Source: an uncultured Collinsella sp. (lineage in GTDB: Bacteria; Actinomycetota; Coriobacteriia; Coriobacteriales; Coriobacteriaceae). Taken from it: a stretch of 14,211 bases of DNA. The translations under genes were made by a program, and so were the position numbers. The stretch spans positions 1 to 14,211 of the forward strand of contig CAUGGC010000039.1 of the NCBI GenBank assembly GCA_959599095.1. Reading direction: 5' to 3'. Position 1 is the stretch's first letter; each line of letters opens with the position of its first letter. Positions 8,351 through 14,211 of the stretch are shown in pieces. Under the pieces are notes generated by a model that was not told the origin of the DNA, made no database searches, and saw nothing but the letters and a program-made list of their open reading frames with translations.

Positions 8351-9376
8351 CTAGCGCGCCGCGTACTCGAGCATGCGGTCGAGCGTAAGCTTGGCCTGGT
8401 CGGCGGCCTCGTCCGACACGCCGATCTGCACCTCGCCCTCGCCCGTCTCCAGGCAGCGCACGAGCTTTTCGAGCGTGATGAGATCCATGTTGACGCAGGT
8501 GGGCTGCACCGCGGGGAAGTAGAACTTTTTGCCGGTGCCCTCGCAGCGGCGCTCGAGCTCGTAGAGCACGCCGCGGACCGTCACGATGATGAACTCACTC
8601 GCGTCCGACTCCTCGGCGTACTTAATGATGCCGGCGGTGGAGCCGATGTAGTCGGCCTCGGCAAGGACGTCGGCCTTGCACTCGGGGTGCGCCAGCACGA
8701 GCGCGTCGGGATGCGCCTCCTGCGCATCGACGATCTGCTCGACGGTGATGATGTGATGGCGCGGGCAATAGCCATTGTTGAGGATGACGTGCTTTTGCGG
8801 CACCTGCTCGGCTACGAAGCGGCCCAGGTTTTGATCGGGGATGAACAGGACGTGCTGCTGCGGCAGCTCGGACACGATCTTGACGGCGTTGGAGCTGGTG
8901 ACGCACACGTCGCTCCAGCTCTTGATCTCGACCGTCGAGTTGACGTAGCAGACGACAGCCAGGTCGTCGCCGTACTCAGCGCGCGCCTCATCGACCGTCT
9001 CGCGCTTGACCATGTGCGCCATGGGGCAGTCCGCACCCGGCTCGGACAGCAGCACGGTCTTGGTGGGGTTGAGCAGCTTGGCGCTCTCGCCCATAAACTC
9101 CACGCCGCACAGCACGATGGTCTGCTGCGGCAGGCTTTTGGCGAGCTTTGCCAGGTAAAAGCTGTCGCCGACGTAATCGGCAACGGCCTGGACCTCGGGC
9201 GCCACATAGTAGTGCGCCAAGATCACCGCATCACGTTGGGTTTTTAGTTGCTGAATGGCCTCGACGAGCTCTGCGGGCACCAGTGCCGCGCGCTCCGTTG
9301 CCGTCGTTGCCGATGCTAGGCCGACCGCGATATCGCGTGCAAGCTCCGACGCATCCATGTTCGCGCTCTGTGCCAT
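8351..9376 (-). CDS. nadA: Quinolinate synthase
   Basis: NadA is a [4Fe-4S] enzyme that condenses iminoaspartate with dihydroxyacetone phosphate to quinolinate. In this 341-aa protein the three expected cluster cysteines are visible: C90 in VLCGVEFMGE, C204 in NGYCPRHH and C294 in QPTCVNMDL. Other family marks are ILAHYYVAPEVQAVADYVGDS, SEPGADCPMA, CYVNSTVEIK, FIPDQNLGRFVA, HPECKADV and IGSTAGIIKY. I chose ATG 9376 over the TTG one codon upstream; AGAGGGG lies 5-6 nt before it. It is the first gene of the operon, with a promoter and a large palindrome just upstream. Oxygen sensitivity of the cluster fits an anaerobe. Confidence 0.97.
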   Translation of the reverse strand: MAQSANMDASELARDIAVGLASATTATERAALVPAELVEAIQQLKTQRDAVILAHYYVAPEVQAVADYVGDSFYLAKLAKSLPQQTIVLCGVEFMGESAKLLNPTKTVLLSEPGADCPMAHMVKRETVDEARAEYGDDLAVVCYVNSTVEIKSWSDVCVTSSNAVKIVSELPQQHVLFIPDQNLGRFVAEQVPQKHVILNNGYCPRHHIITVEQIVDAQEAHPDALVLAHPECKADVLAEADYIGSTAGIIKYAEESDASEFIIVTVRGVLYELERRCEGTGKKFYFPAVQPTCVNMDLITLEKLVRCLETGEGEVQIGVSDEAADQAKLTLDRMLEYAAR

Positions 9377-9411
9377 CAAGGCCCCTCTCTTTTGGCGAAT
9401 CTTGGGACTTT

Positions 9412-9440
9412 AGTATGACACCTAGGTTTACAGCTGACAA
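9412..9440 (-). promoter_or_regulatory. nadABC-niaR promoter
   Basis: On the minus strand TTGTCA (9435-9440), a 17-bp spacer, then CATACT (9412-9417) make a good sigma-70 match, with the expected start site near 9405 and a leader of about 30 nt to nadA. The -35 lies in the centre of the 44-bp palindrome and the spacer is its left arm, so a protein bound there would block RNA polymerase. Confidence 0.65.
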
Positions 9441-9461
9441 GACAGCTGTAAACCTAGGTGT
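9418..9461. promoter_or_regulatory. Probable NiaR operator, 19-6-19 perfect palindrome
   Basis: Arms 9418-9436 and 9443-9461 are exact reverse complements (ACACCTAGGTTTACAGCTG and its complement) around ACAAGA. Each arm itself contains the smaller palindromes ACCTAGGT and CAGCTG. The position over the nadA promoter, with a NiaR gene in the same operon, makes it the likely NiaR binding site (inference). The length exceeds what one dimer usually needs, so two stacked dimers are possible. It also lies upstream of the divergent response regulator gene, where it might act on both directions. Confidence 0.75.
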
Positions 9462-9667
9462 AAAGTTGAAATAAAGATTCAATCATGCGGCAGGTCCATT
9501 TTCGAACTGGCAAGCTGAGGATAGCCGAGCTCTCGATAGCGCAGGAGGCATCTTTCGCCACCGCAATACCGCTCGGCGCGAGTTGCGCACCATGAGGCAC
9601 GAACGGGCGCTCCCCCGCGAGCGGCACGCGCCCAATGTGGCAAAATCGAACTACTAAGGGGGCCCGA

Positions 9668-10390
9668 ATGCTCAAGATTATTGCCTGCGACGACGACGTC
9701 GCTTTTCTAGATAGACTGCACCGGATGATCGACCGTTGGTCGACCGAGACGGGCACGGCGGTCGATATTGCGCTCGTCACGCGCGGCGAGGACCTGCTGG
9801 CCCGCCATGCCGCATCGCGCGCCGACATCATTCTGCTCGACATGATCATGCCGCTCGTCAACGGCATGGACACCGCGCGCGAATTGCGCCAGGCCGATAC
9901 CGCCGTGCGCCTGGTGTTCCTCACCTCGTCGCCCGAGTTCGCTCTGGAGTCCTACGAGGTCCGCGCCTTCGACTACCTGCTCAAGCCCGTGGCCTACGAG
10001 CGCCTGGCGCAACTGCTCGACGAGCTTTCGAGCATGCGCCCGGCGGCAACCGACGAGCTCGTGATCAAAACGTCCTTTGGCTACCACGCCCTGCGCCTGT
10101 CCGACATCGAATATGCCGAGGCGCGCAACAAGCACGTGGTCTTCCACCTGCGCGACGGACGCGATATCGAGGCACTCGAGTCGTTCCACAGCGTCGAGGA
10201 CCGTTTGGCGCAAACTGCCACCTTCTTTAAATGCCACCGTAGCTACCAGGTCAACTTGCGCAACATCGACCACTTCGATCGCACGGACATCGTCATGCGC
10301 TCCGGCGCGTGCATTCCGCTGTCGCGCAGCAGCAAGCAGGGGTTCCAAGACGCCTACTTTGCGGTGCGCTTCGAAGGCAGGAGGCGCTGA
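9668..10390 (+). CDS. LytTR-family response regulator (AgrA/LytR type)
   Basis: The 240-aa protein has a receiver domain (about 1-120) with the acidic pocket D8-D10, the phospho-acceptor D58 in ILLDMIMP, T86 in VFLTSS and K106 in LLKPV. A LytTR DNA-binding domain follows (about 130-235) with KTSFGYHALRLSDIEYAEA and FFKCHRSYQVNLRNID. Such regulators act on direct repeats upstream of target genes, often in peptide signalling, virulence or bacteriocin control (family knowledge). I chose ATG 9668 because AAGGGGG lies about 6 nt upstream. The stop overlaps the start of the kinase gene, so the two form a two-component pair. I saw no signal-peptide precursor or AgrB-like processing gene nearby. Confidence 0.95.
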   Translation: MLKIIACDDDVAFLDRLHRMIDRWSTETGTAVDIALVTRGEDLLARHAASRADIILLDMIMPLVNGMDTARELRQADTAVRLVFLTSSPEFALESYEVRAFDYLLKPVAYERLAQLLDELSSMRPAATDELVIKTSFGYHALRLSDIEYAEARNKHVVFHLRDGRDIEALESFHSVEDRLAQTATFFKCHRSYQVNLRNIDHFDRTDIVMRSGACIPLSRSSKQGFQDAYFAVRFEGRRR

Positions 10391-11667
10391 TGGTCTCCTC
10401 GGTCGAAATGATCCTTTGGGCTATCCACCACGCCACAACGCTACTCTTTGGCGTCTTTGCCTCGGCGGCGCTGTGCGGCATCGAGCTCAATCGACGCCAT
10501 GCGCTCGAGCTGGTGGTCGTTACCATTCTGACCGGCAACGCCTTCTCAATCGCCAATGTCGTTGGCGGAGAGCTTTTTGCCCGACAGGTCTATCCGCTCG
10601 TCGTGCACCTGCCGCTTATCGTCTACCTGTGTGCGCGCTATCGTCTGAGCCCGCTGCTCGTTATGTTGGGCGTCACCAGTGCCTACCTGAGCTGCCAATT
10701 CAGCAACTGGATGGGCATCGCCGCGCTCGCCGCCACTGACTCGCAAATCGCGTACTACGTGGCGCGCATTATCACCACGGTCGCCGTCTTTGCGATCCTG
10801 CTGCATTGGGCCCGTGACATTGGACCACGCCTGGCAATTAAAAGCTCCACCGAGTTGGAAATCCTGCTGATCCTACCACTCGTCTACTACATCTTTGACT
10901 ATGCCACCAACGTCTACACCACGCTGTTCCACTCGGGCTCGGTGGTGACGGTTGAGTTTTTGGCATTTGCGCTCTGTGCCTTCTATCTTATGTTTCTTGC
11001 CGTTTACCTGCGCGAATACGAAGAAAAGGAAACCGCCGAGCGTGAACGCTGGATGCTCGAAACCCGCGACAGCGCCGCCATCAAAGAGCTCGAGGCTTGG
11101 CGTCAATCTGGGCGCGAGCTGTCGATTCTGCGCCACGACATGCGCCACTTCCTACGCGGCCTGGCCGCTTTAATTGAGGAGGGCCACACCAACGAGGCGC
11201 TCGATCGAATCGACGAACTCTGCGAAGCCGGCGACCGCACCGCCGTACGCCGCTTCTGCGCCAACGAGACCGTAAACATCGCGCTTTCGTCATTTAACTC
11301 GGATATCAATAGAAACGGCATTACCGCCAACCTGCGCGCCGCCGTACCCGAAACCATCCACGTAGGTGACGCCGACCTGTTTAGCGTGCTCTCAAATGCC
11401 TTGGAAAACGCTATCACCGCCGCAAGCGCCGCGCCCCAGGGAAAGCGATTCGTCGACTTTGACCTGCGATTAGAGGACGGCCAGCTGCTGCTGTTAGTTT
11501 CCAACACGTTTGACCGCGCGCCGCGCATGGTCGACGGCATGCCCGTGACCCGGCATGCGGGCCACGGCTTTGGCACCAAGAGCATCAAACTTGCCGTGGA
11601 GCGCATGAACGGCAACTGTCAGTTCCGCATTAACGGCGATCGGTTTGAGCTGCGCGCTGTGATGTAA
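10390..11667 (+). CDS. GHKL-type sensor histidine kinase (AgrC/ComD-like)
   Basis: In this 425-aa protein the N-terminal half is a membrane sensor with about seven hydrophobic segments (roughly 5-28, 38-57, 68-85, 87-106, 120-140, 157-176 and 183-205). A charged coiled coil follows (208-245), then the kinase core. The H-box is SILRHDMRHFLRGL with H249, the N-box is FSVLSNALENAITAA (N336/N340) and the G-box is GHGFGTKSIKLAVERMNG. This layout is the HPK10 family that pairs with LytTR regulators and senses peptides in AgrC and ComD. ATG 10390 overlaps the regulator stop (TGATG) and has AGGAGG upstream. An in-frame extension to 10309 lies within the regulator gene and is rejected. The ligand is unknown. 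Confidence 0.93.
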   Translation: MVSSVEMILWAIHHATTLLFGVFASAALCGIELNRRHALELVVVTILTGNAFSIANVVGGELFARQVYPLVVHLPLIVYLCARYRLSPLLVMLGVTSAYLSCQFSNWMGIAALAATDSQIAYYVARIITTVAVFAILLHWARDIGPRLAIKSSTELEILLILPLVYYIFDYATNVYTTLFHSGSVVTVEFLAFALCAFYLMFLAVYLREYEEKETAERERWMLETRDSAAIKELEAWRQSGRELSILRHDMRHFLRGLAALIEEGHTNEALDRIDELCEAGDRTAVRRFCANETVNIALSSFNSDINRNGITANLRAAVPETIHVGDADLFSVLSNALENAITAASAAPQGKRFVDFDLRLEDGQLLLLVSNTFDRAPRMVDGMPVTRHAGHGFGTKSIKLAVERMNGNCQFRINGDRFELRAVM

Positions 11668-11741
11668 GGGCGCGGGCGCGACGGATTTGCGTTCCGCGGG
11701 TACGGCTCGCCCGCTCGGGGTCGTTTGTCGACGCGGGCTCG

Positions 11742-12317
11742 CTACAGCGGGGCGGCCGCCGGAGTCAGCTGCTTGATGTAGGCCCACATGCGCTGCTTGG
11801 CGGCTTTGTCAGTGAGCGCCGCCTCAAAACCGTCGAGCGCGAGCACGCGGCGACCCTGCACATGGGCGACCAAGCCGGGCTTGAGCATGGCGGTGTCGAA
11901 GTCATCGATCGCCACGAGCATATCGGCGTAGGTCTCGCGCATGGCATCGGCCGCGTTGTTGTCGAGCAGTAGCACCGCCTCGGGGTCCAAGGCCTCGAGC
12001 GCCTCGCGGAACAGCTCGCACGGCAGAGTCTCGCCCACCGTGACCGCTCCGTCACCCACGCCGGCGACGCTTGCCAGCACGCAAAAATCCTCGGGCGCGT
12101 AGCCGATGGCCCCAAGCGCCTTGCGCAACGCCGCGCCATCCGGGCCGGCGGCAAGCTCGCCACCCGAACGCTCGGCCTCGTCCAAATCGCCTTTGACCAG
12201 AACGATCGGCGAGCACGCGTTGCCCGCGATACGCACGCCACGGGCCGCAAGCGATGTGAGCTCCTGCTCGGCCGCCTGGGCGATGGCTTCTTTTTTCTGG
12301 CTTTGTGACGTGGACAT
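11742..12317 (-). CDS. Uncharacterised protein, possibly a degenerate uracil-DNA-glycosylase-like fold
   Basis: I do not recognise this 191-aa soluble protein with certainty. After a charged N-terminal helix it has SPIVLVKGDLDEAERSGGELAAGPDGAALRKALGAIG split over about residues 36-72, a hydrophobic strand EDFCVLAS, LDPEAVLLLDNNAADAM (about 115-131), RRVLALDGFEAALTDKAAKQRMWAYIKQL and a short tail. The order of these pieces resembles family 4/5 uracil-DNA glycosylases (GxxPGxxED...G, PxxvvaLGxxA, PxxKRxxWxDL). However, the catalytic motif and the [4Fe-4S] cysteines are missing, so it would not be an active glycosylase. ATG 12317 has GGAG 5 nt upstream; the ATG at 12347 lies in the -10 box. It is convergent with the kinase gene (74 nt) and divergent from trxA. 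Confidence 0.75.
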   Translation of the reverse strand: MSTSQSQKKEAIAQAAEQELTSLAARGVRIAGNACSPIVLVKGDLDEAERSGGELAAGPDGAALRKALGAIGYAPEDFCVLASVAGVGDGAVTVGETLPCELFREALEALDPEAVLLLDNNAADAMRETYADMLVAIDDFDTAMLKPGLVAHVQGRRVLALDGFEAALTDKAAKQRMWAYIKQLTPAAAPL

Positions 12318-12345
12318 GCGCTCTCCAATCGTTTGCGTGCCCACC

Positions 12346-12351
12346 ATTATA
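12346..12351 (-). promoter_or_regulatory. Consensus -10 box of the 191-aa gene
   Basis: TATAAT on the minus strand lies about 28 nt upstream of the ATG at 12317. The -35 position shows no good match, so the promoter is weak or activator-dependent by sequence. The box also shows that the upstream in-frame ATG at 12347 is probably not a start. Confidence 0.45.
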
Positions 12352-12453
12352 TAAAAGAGCTGCCCGCGAGTGGTTGCTTTGCGGGCGGCTGGGTATAAGC
12401 ACGGTCGTACTGAGTTTTACGCGGCCGAGCCGCGTCGCATTATGGAGGTCACC

Positions 12454-12774
12454 ATGGCTGACATTAATCAGATTACCCCCGAGAACTTCGATTCCATCGT
12501 TAACGACAGCCTGCCCGTGCTGGTTGATTTTTGGGCACCGTGGTGCGGGCCCTGTCGATCCCTCTCGCCCATCGTTGACGAGGTTGCCGATGAGCTGGCG
12601 GGCAAGCTTGCCGTTGCCAAATGCAACGTCGACGACAACCAGGACCTGGCCATGAAGTTTGGCGTTATGAGCATCCCCACGCTGGTTGTCTTTAAGAATG
12701 GCGAGGAAATCGACCGCTCCGTTGGCGCACTGCCCAAGGCCAGGCTGCAGGCGCTGCTGGAGAAGCACCTGTAA
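12454..12774 (+). CDS. trxA: Thioredoxin
   Basis: The 106-aa length is the standard size for thioredoxin. The redox motif WCGPC sits at 30-34 (C31 and C34) in VDFWAPWCGPC, D25 is the buried acid, and the cis-proline is P75 in SIPTLVVFKNGEE. The end reads GALPKARLQALLEKHL. It reduces protein disulfides and receives electrons from thioredoxin reductase, which is not in the window. ATG 12454 follows GGAGG by 5 nt; the longer frame from 12370 is rejected. The gene is divergent from the 191-aa gene, with no partner downstream. C57 is an extra cysteine in AKCNVDD, close to where several bacterial thioredoxins carry one. Confidence 0.97.
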   Translation: MADINQITPENFDSIVNDSLPVLVDFWAPWCGPCRSLSPIVDEVADELAGKLAVAKCNVDDNQDLAMKFGVMSIPTLVVFKNGEEIDRSVGALPKARLQALLEKHL

Positions 12775-12884
12775 TACGCCGGTCATGCGCTGCCGTCCAT
12801 GAGCGGTTTTGTGCCGCTCACCGGAGAGCCGGGTGCTGCACCCGCGACCACGGATAGTATGGTAATCACAAACAGCCCCCAGTG

Positions 12885-12919
12885 AACGGGTGCGGGTCAG
12901 ACGGACTCGCACCCGTTTT
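12885..12919 (+). terminator. Intrinsic terminator downstream of trxA
   Basis: Arms 12885-12898 and 12904-12917 form a 14-bp stem (one G-U pair) with loop AGACG, followed by TTCTCATTT. It lies 110 nt after the trxA stop, so the trxA 3' UTR is long. The arm sequence CGGGTGC/GCACCCG also occurs in an upstream palindrome at 12830-12844. A TAGTAT sequence near 12855 could start a short separate transcript ending here. Confidence 0.75.
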
Positions 12920-12950
12920 CTCATTTGCCTAGTCTTTGCCACAAGTTTTG

Positions 12951-13982
12951 TTATGGATTTAAAAACTCAGATCCGATAGCACGTTCGTAAGACTGGATCG
13001 TTTCGGCATTTGCCCTCTCGATATCATTAAGCGGTGATGTCATCGCATCAAATTCCTCAGGCGAGTATATGCCTTCATACCAATCCTTATTGTCGAAATA
13101 CTCTTGAATCTTCTCGTCCTTGAACTTGCGACCATGACGTGCGTATATTTCGTTTCTTGCTAAGCATAGTTCCCATGAGCTCATGCCCATATTTTCAATC
13201 TCGGTCTCGGTATAGCGTCGCGAGTCACTTTCAGAAAGCAAGTATCCGTCTACTGTCGAACCCTTTGCATCACAGCAATAGGAAAAGCTATCCATAACCT
13301 TATGTGATTGATTATCAATAAACGACACGACAACCGTGCGGCCATCGCCCGAATCGCTGCCGAGTGTCGATCGATATGCGAGCTTGCAAACTCCGTCCGA
13401 ACCAACTACAACACTCCGGGGGTTAGTCGAAGCCTGCTCACCGTTCGTGCCCGTTTCTTTCAGGGACCAATTCTCCGGCTTCGACAACGCCTCTGTCGAA
13501 GAGCCGGTCACCTTGGCATTCACCACCATCTCTGGAAACCCGGCGGAGCTATTTGATACCACCATTAATTCAGTTGCGCCCTCGTCGTCGGCCTCGTCCT
13601 TTTCATCTGAGTTTTCCGACTCAAACTCATCGACGTCCGATTTATACATCGCATGCTGATGGGTTTGAGTGATTTCTGGTGATGAGTGCCCACTCCCGAA
13701 TCGATTCCAAACATAAAAGCCGCCAACAATGATGGCAGCCACCAGGCCAATTATCACAATTTTATTTGAATCGAATCCGCCAATTAACCCAATTACTCTT
13801 TTACCTAGTTCGTTGCCAGAATCCTCCGCCGCTGCCCTCCCCTTCGCATTATCCTTGGCATCGAATGGCATCCGCTCATTCTCTGTGGTCGACCGACCCA
13901 CGTCAGAAGATACTTTCGCAGCACAAAAGGGGCAGTAAACTGTCCCCTCTTCTATCTCTGCGTTACATTTGGGACACTTCAC
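12951..13982 (-). CDS. Zinc-ribbon, single-TM, YARHG-domain protein
   Basis: This is a 343-aa predicted membrane protein of unknown function. The N-terminal zinc ribbon is CPKC (3-6) and CPFC (17-20). A linker and one transmembrane segment follow (about 74-92, IVIIGLVAAIIVGGFYVW), then a Ser/Asp/Glu-rich stretch (about 105-135), a beta-rich extracytoplasmic region, and a C-terminal YARHG domain (about 267-335) with ELCLARNEIYARHGRKF and YFDNKDWYEG. The family pattern suggests the ribbon inside and YARHG outside. I chose GTG 13982 because AAAGGGGAG lies just upstream; a TTG five codons earlier has no clear RBS. G+C is visibly lower than in the neighbours (42% in one 60-nt line counted), which hints at transfer. 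It probably shares an operon with the gene upstream. Confidence 0.85.
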   Translation of the reverse strand: MKCPKCNAEIEEGTVYCPFCAAKVSSDVGRSTTENERMPFDAKDNAKGRAAAEDSGNELGKRVIGLIGGFDSNKIVIIGLVAAIIVGGFYVWNRFGSGHSSPEITQTHQHAMYKSDVDEFESENSDEKDEADDEGATELMVVSNSSAGFPEMVVNAKVTGSSTEALSKPENWSLKETGTNGEQASTNPRSVVVGSDGVCKLAYRSTLGSDSGDGRTVVVSFIDNQSHKVMDSFSYCCDAKGSTVDGYLLSESDSRRYTETEIENMGMSSWELCLARNEIYARHGRKFKDEKIQEYFDNKDWYEGIYSPEEFDAMTSPLNDIERANAETIQSYERAIGSEFLNP

Positions 13983-14005
13983 TGTCTCCCCTTTCAATCT
14001 GTCTT

Positions 14006-14211
14006 TTAGCCATCAACATGACGTCGATATTCTTGATAGTTCGACAGATATGATGAGAATTCCGCCGATGTATCCGAATTTCCCGTCCGCCACGCCTTGT
14101 GGTCGATAATCTGGCTCTTGAACCCGTAGTACTCATCGATATACGCAATTAGACCGTCGACAGACACTATGACCCAATCCGAGGGCACTAAAAAGACAGG
14201 AGCCCCCGCTC
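14006..14211 (-). CDS. C-terminal end of an unidentified protein (partial, runs off the window)
   Basis: The frame is open from the window edge to the TAA at 14006-14008, giving about 68 residues. I do not recognise it. Visible features are a hydrophobic start (PVFLVPSDWVIVSV), an aromatic DEYYGF and a polar, Tyr-rich end (FSSYLSNYQEYRRHVDG). A GTG at 14188 could be a start of a 60-aa protein, but it has no RBS, so a truncated longer gene is more likely. It ends 23 nt before the zinc-ribbon gene on the same strand and shares its lower G+C, so the two are probably one operon. Confidence 0.55.
   Translation of the reverse strand, partial: AGAPVFLVPSDWVIVSVDGLIAYIDEYYGFKSQIIDHKAWRTGNSDTSAEFSSYLSNYQEYRRHVDG

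Noticed and set aside
9454..9924. A 156-codon minus-strand frame upstream of and overlapping the response regulator
   Set aside because: It is antisense to a clear receiver domain and runs up to the operator. No start signal or family resemblance was seen.
10309..10389. Extended histidine kinase start inside the regulator gene
   Set aside because: The ATG at 10390 overlaps the regulator stop and has AGGAGG; the upstream extension is merely an open frame in another gene.
12370..12453. Extended thioredoxin start
   Set aside because: The ATG at 12454 has GGAGG at ideal spacing and gives the standard thioredoxin length.

Overview
The window is a piece of a GC-rich bacterial chromosome, about 63% G+C in the one core-gene line I counted. 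The order dnaK-grpE-dnaJ-hspR, with a MerR-type HspR closing the operon, is an actinobacterial arrangement. A NiaR-controlled nadABC operon and a LytTR/GHKL pair point, together with the general style of the sequence, to class Coriobacteriia, with Collinsella or a close relative as my best guess. That assignment is inference; there is no rRNA here to confirm it.

Layout. (1) 1-178: an intergenic tail holding copy A of a structured repeat and a perfect 12-bp hairpin. (2) 179-4479, minus strand: heat-shock operon dnaK > grpE > dnaJ > hspR. DnaK, GrpE and a zinc-finger-less J-protein form the Hsp70 machine, and HspR is its expected repressor. (3) 4480-5084: a 605-bp divergent intergenic region with the dnaK promoter region, an orphan intrinsic terminator that could end a small RNA, and the ferredoxin promoter. 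(4) 5085-5270, plus: a small 2[4Fe-4S] ferredoxin followed by a bidirectional terminator. (5) 5395-5509: copy B of the structured repeat. (6) 5509-9376, minus: nadA > nadB > nadC > niaR, de novo quinolinate/NAD synthesis plus its niacin-sensing repressor. A 19-6-19 bp perfect palindrome covers the promoter, and a REP-like palindrome sits between nadA and nadB. (7) 9668-11667, plus: a LytTR response regulator and a 7-TM GHKL histidine kinase, overlapping by one base. (8) 11742-12317, minus: an unrecognised protein that resembles a degenerate uracil-DNA-glycosylase fold. (9) 12454-12774, plus: thioredoxin, with an unusual multi-arm 3' region ending in a terminator. (10) 12951-14211, minus: a lower-GC block with a zinc-ribbon/TM/YARHG protein and the C-terminal end of another gene that runs out of the window.

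The most interesting unexplained signal is the pair of 115-nt elements at 35-149 and 5395-5509. They have identical length and share invariant single-stranded blocks. Their helices are kept although the paired bases differ, including compensatory changes in two separate stems. Both sit in the same orientation just past the stop codon of the last, regulator-encoding gene of a minus-strand operon (hspR and niaR). This looks like a dispersed structured RNA or DNA element rather than chance.
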